64,000 bases of DNA, from contig CAYTLW010000017.1 of the NCBI GenBank assembly GCA_964438735.1, positions 1 to 64,000 of the forward strand, in the 5' to 3' direction. The notes under the pieces are model-generated. The model ran no database searches and had not been told where the DNA came from. It worked only from the letters and a program-made list of their open reading frames with translations. This DNA is from CAYTLW01 sp964438735. GTDB taxonomy: Bacteria; Myxococcota_A; UBA9042. Positions 7,408 through 15,619 of the stretch are shown one piece after another (within the stretch, counting starts at the first letter, position 1; each line of letters opens with the position of its first letter). The translations under genes were made by a program, and so were the position numbers.

Positions 7408-9096
7408 ATGTCCATGTCCGTGCACCAGCGCCCCGGCCTGGTCCGCCGCCTGAAGGAGTCGCACTACGACCTGCTGGTCGTCGGCGGCGGTATTACCGGT
7501 GCGGGCATCGCGCGGGACGCCGCCCTGCGTGGATTGGACGTGGCCTTGGCGGAGCGTGGGGACTTTGCTGAAGGCACCTCCTCGCGCTCCTCGAAGCTGA
7601 TCCACGGCGGCCTGCGCTACCTGGAACAGGGCGACGTGGGGCTGGTTTTCGAAGCCGTGCGTGAGCGCCAACGCCTGCTGAAGCTGGCCCCCCACCTGGC
7701 ACGCCCGCTGTCATTCGTTGTACCGGTCTTCGTGCACAGCAAACATGGCGTGCTGATCCTGGATCTCGGCCTGACCATCTACGACACGCTGGCCGCCGGC
7801 TCCGGCGTGCTCCGTCACCGTGCCTTCCGACGCGACGCCCTGCTGCGGCAGGAACCCCTGCTGCGCAAGGGTGGCCTGCGCGGCGGCGTGCGTTACTTCG
7901 ACGCCCAGACCAACGACGGCCGCTTGGTACTGGCCAACGTTCGCCACGCCAGCCGGGTGGGCGCCACGTGCCTGTCGCGTATGGAGTTCATGGCTCCATT
8001 CCCCGAACGCGGCGCCGTGCAGGGAGCCATGCTCCGGGACACGGTCAGCGGCGAGGAGTTCAAGGCGTCGGCTCGCGTCATCGTACTGGCTGCCGGCCCC
8101 TGGTCAGATGAGGTGCTGGAGCGTTGGCTTGGCAGAGCACCGGCCCGGCCGATGATCCGGCCCTCCAAGGGCGTGCATATCGTCGTACCGCGTTCCCGCC
8201 TGCCGCTCAGCCATGCGGTGGTGATGACCGCCAGCGACGGCCGCGTGGTCTTCGCCCTGCCCTGGCCCAATGTGTCGGTGATCGGCACCACCGATACGGT
8301 CTTCGAGGGCGACCTGGGCAAGCCGCAGGTGAGCTTCTCGGACGCCCGCTACCTGGTCGACACAGCCAACGCCCACCTCGATGCGAATGGCGGCGCCTTG
8401 CGAGTGGACGATGTGCTGAGCACCTGGGCGGGCATTCGGCCGCTGGCGGTGGGCACACGTGACGACGTTGGCGGGACCTACCAGACCTCTCGCGAGCACG
8501 TGGTCCAGTCCGACCCCCGCGGCATGGTGCTGATCGCGGGCGGTAAGTTGACCACCTATCGCGTCATGGCTGAGGAGACCGTGGACGAGGCGATCAAGTT
8601 GTTGCCGGCCCGTCGCCTGGAAGGGTTGGTGGAGTCGCCCACCGCGACGCTGCCGTTGCCCGGCGCAGATCGCTTGCCCCGGGGCCGCAATCCGCTCGAG
8701 GAGTTCACCGCCGACCTGGCCCGCAGGCAGGGTTGTAGCGAGGCCCTGGCCAGTCGGCTCGTGCTGGCCCACGGCAGCGATGCCGACGCCGTCCTGGCCG
8801 TCTGCCGGCGCACGGAAGGTGGCATGCAGCCGGTCGTGCCAGGGCTCGGCGTACGGTGGGGAGAGGTCCGCTGGGCGGTCGAGGAAGAGATGGCCATGGA
8901 CCTGGTCGACGTGGCTGTCCGCCGCCTGCCGCTGTACCTGCATGCCGGCGATCGGCTGCTGGCGGCGATCCCGGAGCTGGCCCGGCGCATGGCCGACTGG
9001 TGCGGCTACCCGGACTCGGAGCAGAGCCGCCTCGCCGCCGGTCTGCGCGAGCATATCCAGTGGCATCGGGTGGTGCCCGACGATGCCGCCGACTGA
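7408..9096 (+). CDS. glpD: Aerobic glycerol-3-phosphate dehydrogenase
   Basis: 562 residues, close to the usual GlpD length. The N-terminus carries the FAD dinucleotide fold VVGGGITGAGIARDAALRG, followed by SSRSSKLIHGGLRYLEQGD, a GlpD hallmark. Further on are GGKLTTYRVMAEETVD and the C-terminal cap domain. GlpD oxidises glycerol-3-phosphate to dihydroxyacetone phosphate at the inner face of the membrane and passes electrons to quinone. It starts 28 bases after the kinase gene and overlaps the following phosphatase gene by 14 bases. The OPA-type transporter at the left edge of the window could supply substrate, but they are not in one operon. Confidence 0.93.
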   Translation: MSMSVHQRPGLVRRLKESHYDLLVVGGGITGAGIARDAALRGLDVALAERGDFAEGTSSRSSKLIHGGLRYLEQGDVGLVFEAVRERQRLLKLAPHLARPLSFVVPVFVHSKHGVLILDLGLTIYDTLAAGSGVLRHRAFRRDALLRQEPLLRKGGLRGGVRYFDAQTNDGRLVLANVRHASRVGATCLSRMEFMAPFPERGAVQGAMLRDTVSGEEFKASARVIVLAAGPWSDEVLERWLGRAPARPMIRPSKGVHIVVPRSRLPLSHAVVMTASDGRVVFALPWPNVSVIGTTDTVFEGDLGKPQVSFSDARYLVDTANAHLDANGGALRVDDVLSTWAGIRPLAVGTRDDVGGTYQTSREHVVQSDPRGMVLIAGGKLTTYRVMAEETVDEAIKLLPARRLEGLVESPTATLPLPGADRLPRGRNPLEEFTADLARRQGCSEALASRLVLAHGSDADAVLAVCRRTEGGMQPVVPGLGVRWGEVRWAVEEEMAMDLVDVAVRRLPLYLHAGDRLLAAIPELARRMADWCGYPDSEQSRLAAGLREHIQWHRVVPDDAAD

Positions 9097-9928
9097 CTCA
9101 TTCGATCCCGCCGAGTTGCTGCCCGGGGCGCTGGCCTCGGCGGAAGAGGCGTGCGACCTCATCAAGAAGATGATGCAGCGCCCGTTGGAGAGCTGGTCCA
9201 AGCAGGATCGATCTCCGGTCACCGCGATCGACCTTGCCGTCGACGCCCTGCTGCGACGATCCCTGGGCGCGTTGGCGCCCGATATCAGCTGGATGAGCGA
9301 GGAGACCGCTGACGATCCGTCGCGTCTGAACGCGCGACGGCTCTGGGTGGTGGATCCCATCGACGGCACCCGAGCGCTGATGAGCGGCCTGCCGGAATAC
9401 TGCATCTCGGTGGCGCTGGTTGCCGACCATCGGCCGGTGCTCGCGATCATCGCCAATCCGAGCACGGGCGATCTCTACCGGGCTGTCGTCGGCGAAGGCG
9501 CCTGGCACAACAGCGGGCGACGCCTCCAGGTTGCGAAGCGGTCGACCGCATCGGCGCCTCGTCTGCTCGTGTCGCGCAGTGAGCATGGACGCGGCATGTG
9601 GCAGGGCGTGGCCGAGGACATGACGATCGAGCCGTTGAGCGGACTGGCGTGGAAGATGGTGCAGGTGGCAGACGGCCTGGCCGATGCCACGGTGACGCCG
9701 TGGCGCCGAAGTGAGTGGGACGCGGCGGCTGGCGACCTGATAGTCGCCGAGGCGGGCGGTTGGAGTGCCGACCTGGCCGGCAACCCGCTGAGCTACAACC
9801 AGCGGTCTCCAACGTTCCGCGGTGTCATCTGCGCCAGCGGTGATGCGACCGCTGCCGCCCGGGCGCTGGCCGAAGAACTGGAACAGCAACGTGGCCGCCT
9901 GTCGATGCTCTGGCGGCGGCCTCGTTGA
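9083..9928 (+). CDS. Inositol monophosphatase family protein (IMPase/CysQ-like)
   Basis: 281 residues with the metal-site motifs of this family: SEETADD (the Glu pair), WVVDPIDGTRALMSG (Asp-x-Ile-Asp-Gly-Thr) and EWDAAAGDLIVAEAGG (Trp-Asp near the C-terminus). The enzymes are Mg-dependent, lithium-sensitive phosphatases acting on inositol phosphates, fructose-1,6-bisphosphate or 3'-phosphoadenosine-5'-phosphate; which one cannot be told. The ATG at 9083 lies inside the last codons of glpD, so translation is probably coupled. A longer open frame to 8780 runs through glpD in another frame and was not used. Confidence 0.88.
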   Translation: MPPTDSFDPAELLPGALASAEEACDLIKKMMQRPLESWSKQDRSPVTAIDLAVDALLRRSLGALAPDISWMSEETADDPSRLNARRLWVVDPIDGTRALMSGLPEYCISVALVADHRPVLAIIANPSTGDLYRAVVGEGAWHNSGRRLQVAKRSTASAPRLLVSRSEHGRGMWQGVAEDMTIEPLSGLAWKMVQVADGLADATVTPWRRSEWDAAAGDLIVAEAGGWSADLAGNPLSYNQRSPTFRGVICASGDATAAARALAEELEQQRGRLSMLWRRPR

Positions 9929-10013
9929 CCACGCCGACGACGTCGGTGATCATGGGCCGTGTCGCGGCCCGACGCCCATCCGGGCGATCGCCGGTGACGG
10001 TGTTGGAGACCCG

Positions 10014-10238
10014 ATGGTCGCCCATGTGATGCGTCTACTGCGTTGTCTGGCCACGCTGGCGCTGCTGGCGTGCGTCTGGGGCTGTTCCAATCCGTGCGAA
10101 GAGCTGGCCAACCGCCTCTGTGCCACCCCTGGCTGCGAACCCATGCAATGCGATCGCTGGCATGAACGCACCGCCCGCGTGCCGACCGAGACCTGCGAGG
10201 CGGGACTCCGCTCCCTGGATCGCGAGCGAGTGCGTTGA
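10014..10238 (+). CDS. Small Cys-rich exported protein, possible lipoprotein
   Basis: 74 residues: a short N-terminus, a hydrophobic run (LATLALLAC) and then a mature part with seven cysteines in about 45 residues (GCSNPCEELANRLC, TPGCEPMQC and a later C). The first Cys after LLA could be a lipobox. GGAG lies six bases before the ATG. The stop overlaps the TTG start of the CPBP protease gene, so the two are probably translated together. Conserved-looking disulfide spacing suggests a secreted module; no known family recognised. First gene of the 10-23.5 kb surface-protein run. Confidence 0.6.
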   Translation: MVAHVMRLLRCLATLALLACVWGCSNPCEELANRLCATPGCEPMQCDRWHERTARVPTETCEAGLRSLDRERVR

Positions 10239-11773
10239 ATCACGACCCCGCCGACAACGCCAGGTTGTTGCTGCCTGGACCGCGCACGCTGTGGTGGACG
10301 GTGGCGGCGCTGGCCATCTGTTTGCCGCTGGGACTGCTGCTCGCGCGCGGCATGGCCGACCAGCCACCCACCGCGGCCGCCATCGACTTTGAGACGCGCA
10401 AGCTCAACCTGGTCTGGCGTCTTACGCGGGCGACGCTGCTGACCGAGCCGGGCGGCACGTCGAGCGCAGCGGAGTCGCGCCAGGCCGGCCGCAAGCTCTA
10501 CGAAGAGACCCGGCTCGGACACCAGGAAGCCATCAAGCAGCTCTACGAGCGCGCGTTGGAGAGCGAAGCGACGACAGCGAAGCCCGTGTCGCCGCGGACG
10601 GCCAACGCCACCGAGTTGGTGATCGCCCACGCACTGGCCACAGAACAGGACAAGCTGGCCCGGGAGCTCTTCGCCCGCCAGGACAACCCATCCGCCGATC
10701 TTCGGGTGGCCATGTCGTCGGCCACCGAGCTGGCAGACCCGCCCACCCCGGAGCAGAAACGCAAGCTGCTCGCCGCCTCCGAGACGGCCGCCTCCAGCCG
10801 CTATGGCGAGGCGTGGAGTCCCTTCACCCGAGACCGGATTCGGGCCCGACTGCACATCACAGCCGGCCGACTCGACCGCTCCCGGGAAGTGCACGGCCGC
10901 CTGCACGCCAGTGAGGATACCGTCCTGTCCATCGCTCGGACGCTGTGGCTGGCGCTGCTCTTCGCCGGACTCTTCGGACTGTTCAGCTGCGTGGCGATCG
11001 CGGTGCGCGCCCTGGCCAGGCCGGCAGGCTCGGGCCCCAGGCTGGGCTGGCTGCGAGCCCGCTACCCGGGACTTGGCAACCAGAAGGCCTACCACCCCGA
11101 TCTGCTGGTACCGGTACTCGGGTTTGCCTCATGGCTGGTCGGCTACCTGCTGGCGGGCACGCTGGTCTCCCTCATGCCGGCTGCTCGGGCGCCGGGCGGC
11201 CTGGCGGTGCTGTTCCAGAGCACCGCCGGCGTCATGCTCGCGTGGGCGGTGATCAGCGCATTCTCCAGGGTCGATCCGCCCATCGACGCGGCTCGATTCC
11301 TGGGCGGCAGCGAGGTGGGGGCCTGGCGGGCCAGCACGGCATCTCTGTGGAGCTACTGCGCCCTGCTGCCGCTGATGCTGCCGGCCATCCTGATTTCGCA
11401 GGCCCTCGGCGGCGGCGAGCCGGAAGGGCATCCGGTGGTCGAGATGCTGATCGATGGTCCCGAAGCCATTCAGCTGGCCGCGCTGGGCCTCGCCGTGGTC
11501 GTGGTCACCCCGATCGGTGAGGAATTGCTGTTCCGCGGCTTCCTCTATCGGGCGCTGCGCCAGCGGCTGGGTGTGGGGCGAGCCCTGGCGATCACCTCTG
11601 CGCTTTTTGCATTGCTGCATATGGCGCCGACCCAGCTGGTGCCCTACGCCATGTTGGGCCTGGTATTCGGCCTCGTATTCGAGTGGGTCGGCTCGCTCTG
11701 GGCGGCGATCATCCTGCACGGCTTGTGGAACGCTGTGGTCTTCGCCGGGATCGTGCTCGTGGCGTTGTCTTGA
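10235..11773 (+). CDS. CPBP family intramembrane glutamic protease
   Basis: The C-terminal third has the full catalytic set of the CAAX-protease/bacteriocin-processing family: EELLFRGFLYRAL (Glu-Glu-x3-Arg), FALLHM and HGLWNAVVF (His-x3-Asn), within several membrane segments. The protein is unusually long at 512 residues. After one N-terminal membrane segment (about residues 20-45) comes about 180 residues of polar, partly coiled sequence outside the membrane, then the multi-pass core. CPBP proteases process prenylated proteins or, in Myxococcota, act as myxosortases on MYXO-CTERM tails. Two proteins with such tails are encoded 4-9 kb downstream, which makes a sorting role attractive but unproven. 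Confidence 0.85.
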   Translation: MNHDPADNARLLLPGPRTLWWTVAALAICLPLGLLLARGMADQPPTAAAIDFETRKLNLVWRLTRATLLTEPGGTSSAAESRQAGRKLYEETRLGHQEAIKQLYERALESEATTAKPVSPRTANATELVIAHALATEQDKLARELFARQDNPSADLRVAMSSATELADPPTPEQKRKLLAASETAASSRYGEAWSPFTRDRIRARLHITAGRLDRSREVHGRLHASEDTVLSIARTLWLALLFAGLFGLFSCVAIAVRALARPAGSGPRLGWLRARYPGLGNQKAYHPDLLVPVLGFASWLVGYLLAGTLVSLMPAARAPGGLAVLFQSTAGVMLAWAVISAFSRVDPPIDAARFLGGSEVGAWRASTASLWSYCALLPLMLPAILISQALGGGEPEGHPVVEMLIDGPEAIQLAALGLAVVVVTPIGEELLFRGFLYRALRQRLGVGRALAITSALFALLHMAPTQLVPYAMLGLVFGLVFEWVGSLWAAIILHGLWNAVVFAGIVLVALS

Positions 11774-11879
11774 GTCCGAGCGATCTGCCCGTGATCTCCA
11801 GTCCATTGCGGCCGCCGGGTTGGCCGATCGTCACGCTCGGGGGCATGCTCTGCCAGTCCCGTCGGTACAGGAGGCCGCC

Positions 11880-12344
11880 ATGTTCGAAACCATCACGCCC
11901 CAAGCAGCCTGGCAGGCCATGGGAGCGGGTGACGCCATCTACATCGACGTCCGCACCACCGCCGAGTTTGCCGCCGGCCATCCGGAGGGGGCCTACCACG
12001 TGCCCTTGATGGACGCCGACCCGCGGACCGGAGCCCCCTCCTTCAACAGCGGCTTCGTGCAGAGTGTGCAGGCGCTGGCCGACACTCTGGGGCAAAAGCG
12101 CGAGCAAGGTCAGCCCATGCTGGTGGTGGGCTGCAAGGTTGGCGGGAGATCCCGGCAGGCATGTGAACTGCTGGCCATGAACGGCATCGACGGTCTGGCC
12201 GACTGCGCCGCCGGGTGGAGTGGACAGCGCGACGGATATGGCCGGCCGATCCTTCCAGGATGGTCCCTGCTGGGCCTGCCGTCGGCGGCCAGCGCGCAGG
12301 AGGGCAGATCCTGGCCCGAGATTCAGGCGATTTCGACCTCGTAG
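11880..12344 (+). CDS. Rhodanese-like domain protein
   Basis: 154 residues forming one rhodanese domain. IYIDVRTTAEFAAGHPEGA is the CH2A region; GCKVGGRSRQACELL is the active-site loop with the persulfide-forming Cys and six-residue loop. AGGAGG lies at good spacing before the ATG. No signal peptide, so it should be cytoplasmic. It transfers sulfane sulfur to an acceptor that is not identifiable here. It lies 106 bases after the CPBP protease gene and 143 before the large lipoprotein gene, and may or may not be co-transcribed with them. Confidence 0.88.
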   Translation: MFETITPQAAWQAMGAGDAIYIDVRTTAEFAAGHPEGAYHVPLMDADPRTGAPSFNSGFVQSVQALADTLGQKREQGQPMLVVGCKVGGRSRQACELLAMNGIDGLADCAAGWSGQRDGYGRPILPGWSLLGLPSAASAQEGRSWPEIQAISTS

Positions 12345-12487
12345 AAGCGCCAAACGGCCGTCTGAACATCGTTGTCGCTGGTGCCGGGGTCGGCAGGCCC
12401 CGCAGCGTCGGTGTTCATGGCAGCGCGTCGGGGTTCCTGCTACACTGCGCGCCCCCGCCCCCCGGCGCGATGATGGAGGTCTTCCCC

Positions 12488-15400
12488 ATGTCTGGTACCC
12501 GTTACCGCAGGTCCACGCTGATCCTGCTGGGCACATTGCTCGCCCTCGGTTGCGGCAATTCGCCCGCCGGCACCAACACCGGCAACACACACGACTACGG
12601 CCTGCCCTCCAGCAACCTCATCGCTTTGCAGTCGGTCGAGACCGCGTTGAGCGCCGAGAAGACGCCTGCCGGAGTCGCCGTGCAAGTATCCTGCGTCGGC
12701 ACGCCGGGCGACGTGGTCATCCCCAATCCCACATTCGAGGTGAAGCCGGAGCAGTTGGCCACGCTCGAAGGTGGCTCGATGACCATCGAGAAGACGGGCG
12801 CCTACACCGTCGCGTGCACCATCAAGACCAACAACGTCATCGACGATACGCCCGCCCACCTGCTGGTGGTGCCCGCAGAGGCAGTGGCCATCACGACCAC
12901 CGTGGAGCCGGCCAAGATCGGCGCCGGCGACAAGGCCACCATCACCTGCGGCGGCACCGACGCGTTCGGCAACGATGTGTCGGCGGGTGAAGGGGATTGG
13001 AGCGCTGAGGTGGAGCCCTCCGAGCTGGGCACCATCGACGCGCTGGAGATCACCGGCGCCAAAGCTGGCAAGGGCAAGGTCACCTGCAACTTCAGCAACG
13101 CCGACCCGGAGGCCACCCGCGAAGGCGCGGACCTGGAGGTCATCCCGGGCAAGCCCCACAAGACTGTCGCGACGGTGGACCCGGCGGAGTTCGTCGCCGG
13201 CGGCAGCGCCAAGGTCACCTGCACCGTCGAGGACGTGGCCGGCAACGTGCTCAGCGCCACCGACCTGGACTTCACCCTGGCCACCGACAGCGAGTTGGAA
13301 GCCCAGGCGATGACCGTGACCACCACCAAGGCCGGCACGTGGGAGATTCGCTGCAAGCACAAGTCGGGCGATACCGAGCAGACCGAGACCGAGGTGAAGG
13401 TGCTGCCCGCCGCGCCCGTGTCCTGGGCCCTGGTGCCCAAGCCGAAGAAGGAGCCGAAACCCGGCAAGTTCGTCTACAAGGCTGGCGACACGGTCAAGCT
13501 CTATGGTCTCGGCAAGGATAAGTACGATAACGAAGTCAAGAACATCCCGATCAATCCGCCGGCCACGTGGACACCCAAGGAGGGCGTGACGCCCAACGGC
13601 GATCCGGTGGTCAAGAGCTATACGATGGACGTGGACGGTGTCTACACCTTCACCGCCTCCCTGGCCGACTGGCCGGATATGGGCAGCAAGTCTGTCGAGC
13701 TGCTCGTCGACTCCACCGGCCCGCTGGTGCTTATCACCGATCCCAAGCGCGCATCGACGCGAGATGGCGTCGCCAAGGTGACGGTCAAGGGCAGCGTGGT
13801 AGACGAGTTGAGCGGCGTGAAGTCCTTCGTCATCAACAAGCAGGCCGTGACCATTGGCGGTGACGGCAGCTTCGCCTTCGAGATGGAGGCCAAACACGCC
13901 ATGAACCCGCTTATCTGGAAGGCTGCGGACGAGTGGGATAACGAGCGCGCCGGCGTGCAGACCTACTACTACTCCACCAAGTGGTACGACATGGACTACG
14001 CCGCGCCGGAGAAGGCGTTCGTCAACGACGGCATCGGCTTCTGGATGTCGCAGGCGATGATCGACAACCCGCCACACGACCACAAGGCGCCGCACGACCT
14101 GGCGACGGTGATCGAGATCTTCATCGGCACGATGGACCTGTCGGCGCTGATCGGTCAGGGCATGCCCATCAACCAGGGTGGCTTCGAGGGCAAGGCGACC
14201 TTCGAGAACCTGAAGATGGGCGACAAGAACTTCAACAACGGCTACCCGGAGGTGTCGATCACGGTCATCGAGGGCGGCATGCATATGGTCGCCAAGATCC
14301 ACAACTTCTCCATGGATGTGGGCATCGAGGGCAAGCTGGGCATCGGCGCGCTGCCGAAGGCGCCGATCCCGAAGCAGACCGCCACCGTGTCGGCGAAGTC
14401 CATCGAGATCTCCTTCGACATGATGCTGACCATCGATGAGAAGACCGGCACCGTGAAGGCGGAAGCCAAGGATGTGGACGTCAACTTCGTCAAGATGGAG
14501 ATCAAGCTCAAGGGCGTGTTGGGCTTCCTGTCCAACTGGCTGCTGAAGGCGATCCAGCCAATCCTGACGCCGCTCTTCGAAACCGTGCTCAAGGATCAGC
14601 TCAAGAAGGTCCTGTCCGAGCAGCTTGGCGCAGCGCTGAGCGCGCTGGCGCTGAACCAGGAGATGGAGATCCCGCCGCTGATCGGCGAGGGCGAGCCGGT
14701 GAAGGTGAAGATCAAGTCCAAGGTAGGGCAGCTGAAGTTCTTCCCGACCAAGGTGCAGAACGGCGGCATCCTCTTCGGCATGGACGCCTCGGTGACGTCG
14801 GAGACCAAGGTCGACTTCAAGACCCTGGGTACGCTCGCGCGGGCCGGCTGCCTGGAGCCTGGCAAGGTCGAGGTCTTCAATCCCGGACAGAAGTTCCCGC
14901 TCGAGATCGGCCTCGCCGACGACTTCGTCAACGAGTTGCTGTTCTCCATCTGGAACGGCGGCCTGCTCAAGCTGGCCATCGGCGAAGAGCAGCTGGGCAG
15001 CGTCGACCTGAGCCAGTTCGGCGTCAAGGACCTGACCGTGGAGACCGACTTCATGCTGCCGCCGGTGTTCACCTCTTGCGTCGCTGGCGACACGGTGAAG
15101 CTGCAGGTGGGCGATCTGCACCTGCACGCCAAGCTGTCGCTCAGCGGCAAGCCGGTGGATGTCTGGCTGTTCGTGACCATGCAGGCGACGGTGGAGATCA
15201 ACGCGGTCAAGAACCCCAAGACCGGCGAGACCGAGATCGGATTCGCGCTCAAGGAGATCGACTTCGTGGAGCTGGAGATCGACAAGATCAACGACGAGGC
15301 CAAGAACCTGCAGGGGCTCTTCGTGCAGCTGATCAAGGACGTGATGATGCCCAAGCTGATGGATGGTCTGGGCAGCTCGCTGGGCAGCTTCCCGTTGCCG

Positions 15401-15517
15401 GCCATCGACCTGTCCTCCATCTCGCCGTCCATCCCGAAGGACACCAAGCTCGAGCTGGCTATCAAGGATGTGGCCAACGAAGAAGGCTATGCCTACCTGC
15501 GCGGCAACCTGAAGTAG
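12488..15517 (+). CDS. Large surface lipoprotein with Ig-like repeats and predicted BPI/TULIP-like domain
   Basis: 1009 residues starting at an ATG seven bases after GGAGGT. The lipobox LALGC puts the lipidated Cys at residue 22. Residues about 50-430 contain four or five beta-rich Ig-like/invasin-like segments (recurrent A-V-x-T-x-x-P-A-x-x-x-A-G-x-x-x-x-x-T-C) and one bacterial Ig-like segment with DSTGP. Residues about 500-1005 differ: long amphipathic strands, an amphipathic stretch ILTPLFETVLKDQLKKVL near 690, and DDFVNELLFSIWNGGLL near 810. The last strongly resembles the start of the C-terminal barrel of BPI/LBP/CETP proteins, which bind lipids in a tube. I infer lipid binding or transfer at the cell surface; the family link needs structure prediction. 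Confidence 0.7.
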   Translation: MSGTRYRRSTLILLGTLLALGCGNSPAGTNTGNTHDYGLPSSNLIALQSVETALSAEKTPAGVAVQVSCVGTPGDVVIPNPTFEVKPEQLATLEGGSMTIEKTGAYTVACTIKTNNVIDDTPAHLLVVPAEAVAITTTVEPAKIGAGDKATITCGGTDAFGNDVSAGEGDWSAEVEPSELGTIDALEITGAKAGKGKVTCNFSNADPEATREGADLEVIPGKPHKTVATVDPAEFVAGGSAKVTCTVEDVAGNVLSATDLDFTLATDSELEAQAMTVTTTKAGTWEIRCKHKSGDTEQTETEVKVLPAAPVSWALVPKPKKEPKPGKFVYKAGDTVKLYGLGKDKYDNEVKNIPINPPATWTPKEGVTPNGDPVVKSYTMDVDGVYTFTASLADWPDMGSKSVELLVDSTGPLVLITDPKRASTRDGVAKVTVKGSVVDELSGVKSFVINKQAVTIGGDGSFAFEMEAKHAMNPLIWKAADEWDNERAGVQTYYYSTKWYDMDYAAPEKAFVNDGIGFWMSQAMIDNPPHDHKAPHDLATVIEIFIGTMDLSALIGQGMPINQGGFEGKATFENLKMGDKNFNNGYPEVSITVIEGGMHMVAKIHNFSMDVGIEGKLGIGALPKAPIPKQTATVSAKSIEISFDMMLTIDEKTGTVKAEAKDVDVNFVKMEIKLKGVLGFLSNWLLKAIQPILTPLFETVLKDQLKKVLSEQLGAALSALALNQEMEIPPLIGEGEPVKVKIKSKVGQLKFFPTKVQNGGILFGMDASVTSETKVDFKTLGTLARAGCLEPGKVEVFNPGQKFPLEIGLADDFVNELLFSIWNGGLLKLAIGEEQLGSVDLSQFGVKDLTVETDFMLPPVFTSCVAGDTVKLQVGDLHLHAKLSLSGKPVDVWLFVTMQATVEINAVKNPKTGETEIGFALKEIDFVELEIDKINDEAKNLQGLFVQLIKDVMMPKLMDGLGSSLGSFPLPAIDLSSISPSIPKDTKLELAIKDVANEEGYAYLRGNLK

Positions 15518-15619
15518 CGCCAAACCCCTGGACCGCGCCGCGCGGAGCGTGGACAATGCGCCGCCTGCCCGCCACGCCGGCGTCGACCGAAGCTGAACGC
15601 AACGTCTGGAGAAGACCTC

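Noticed and set aside
8104..9465. Open frame of 453 codons opposite glpD
   Set aside because: glpD on the plus strand has complete FAD and C-terminal domains; the opposite frame has no recognisable feature.
12424..12446. TACACT before the large lipoprotein gene considered as a promoter
   Set aside because: The -10 is fair but no acceptable -35 lies 16-18 bases upstream.
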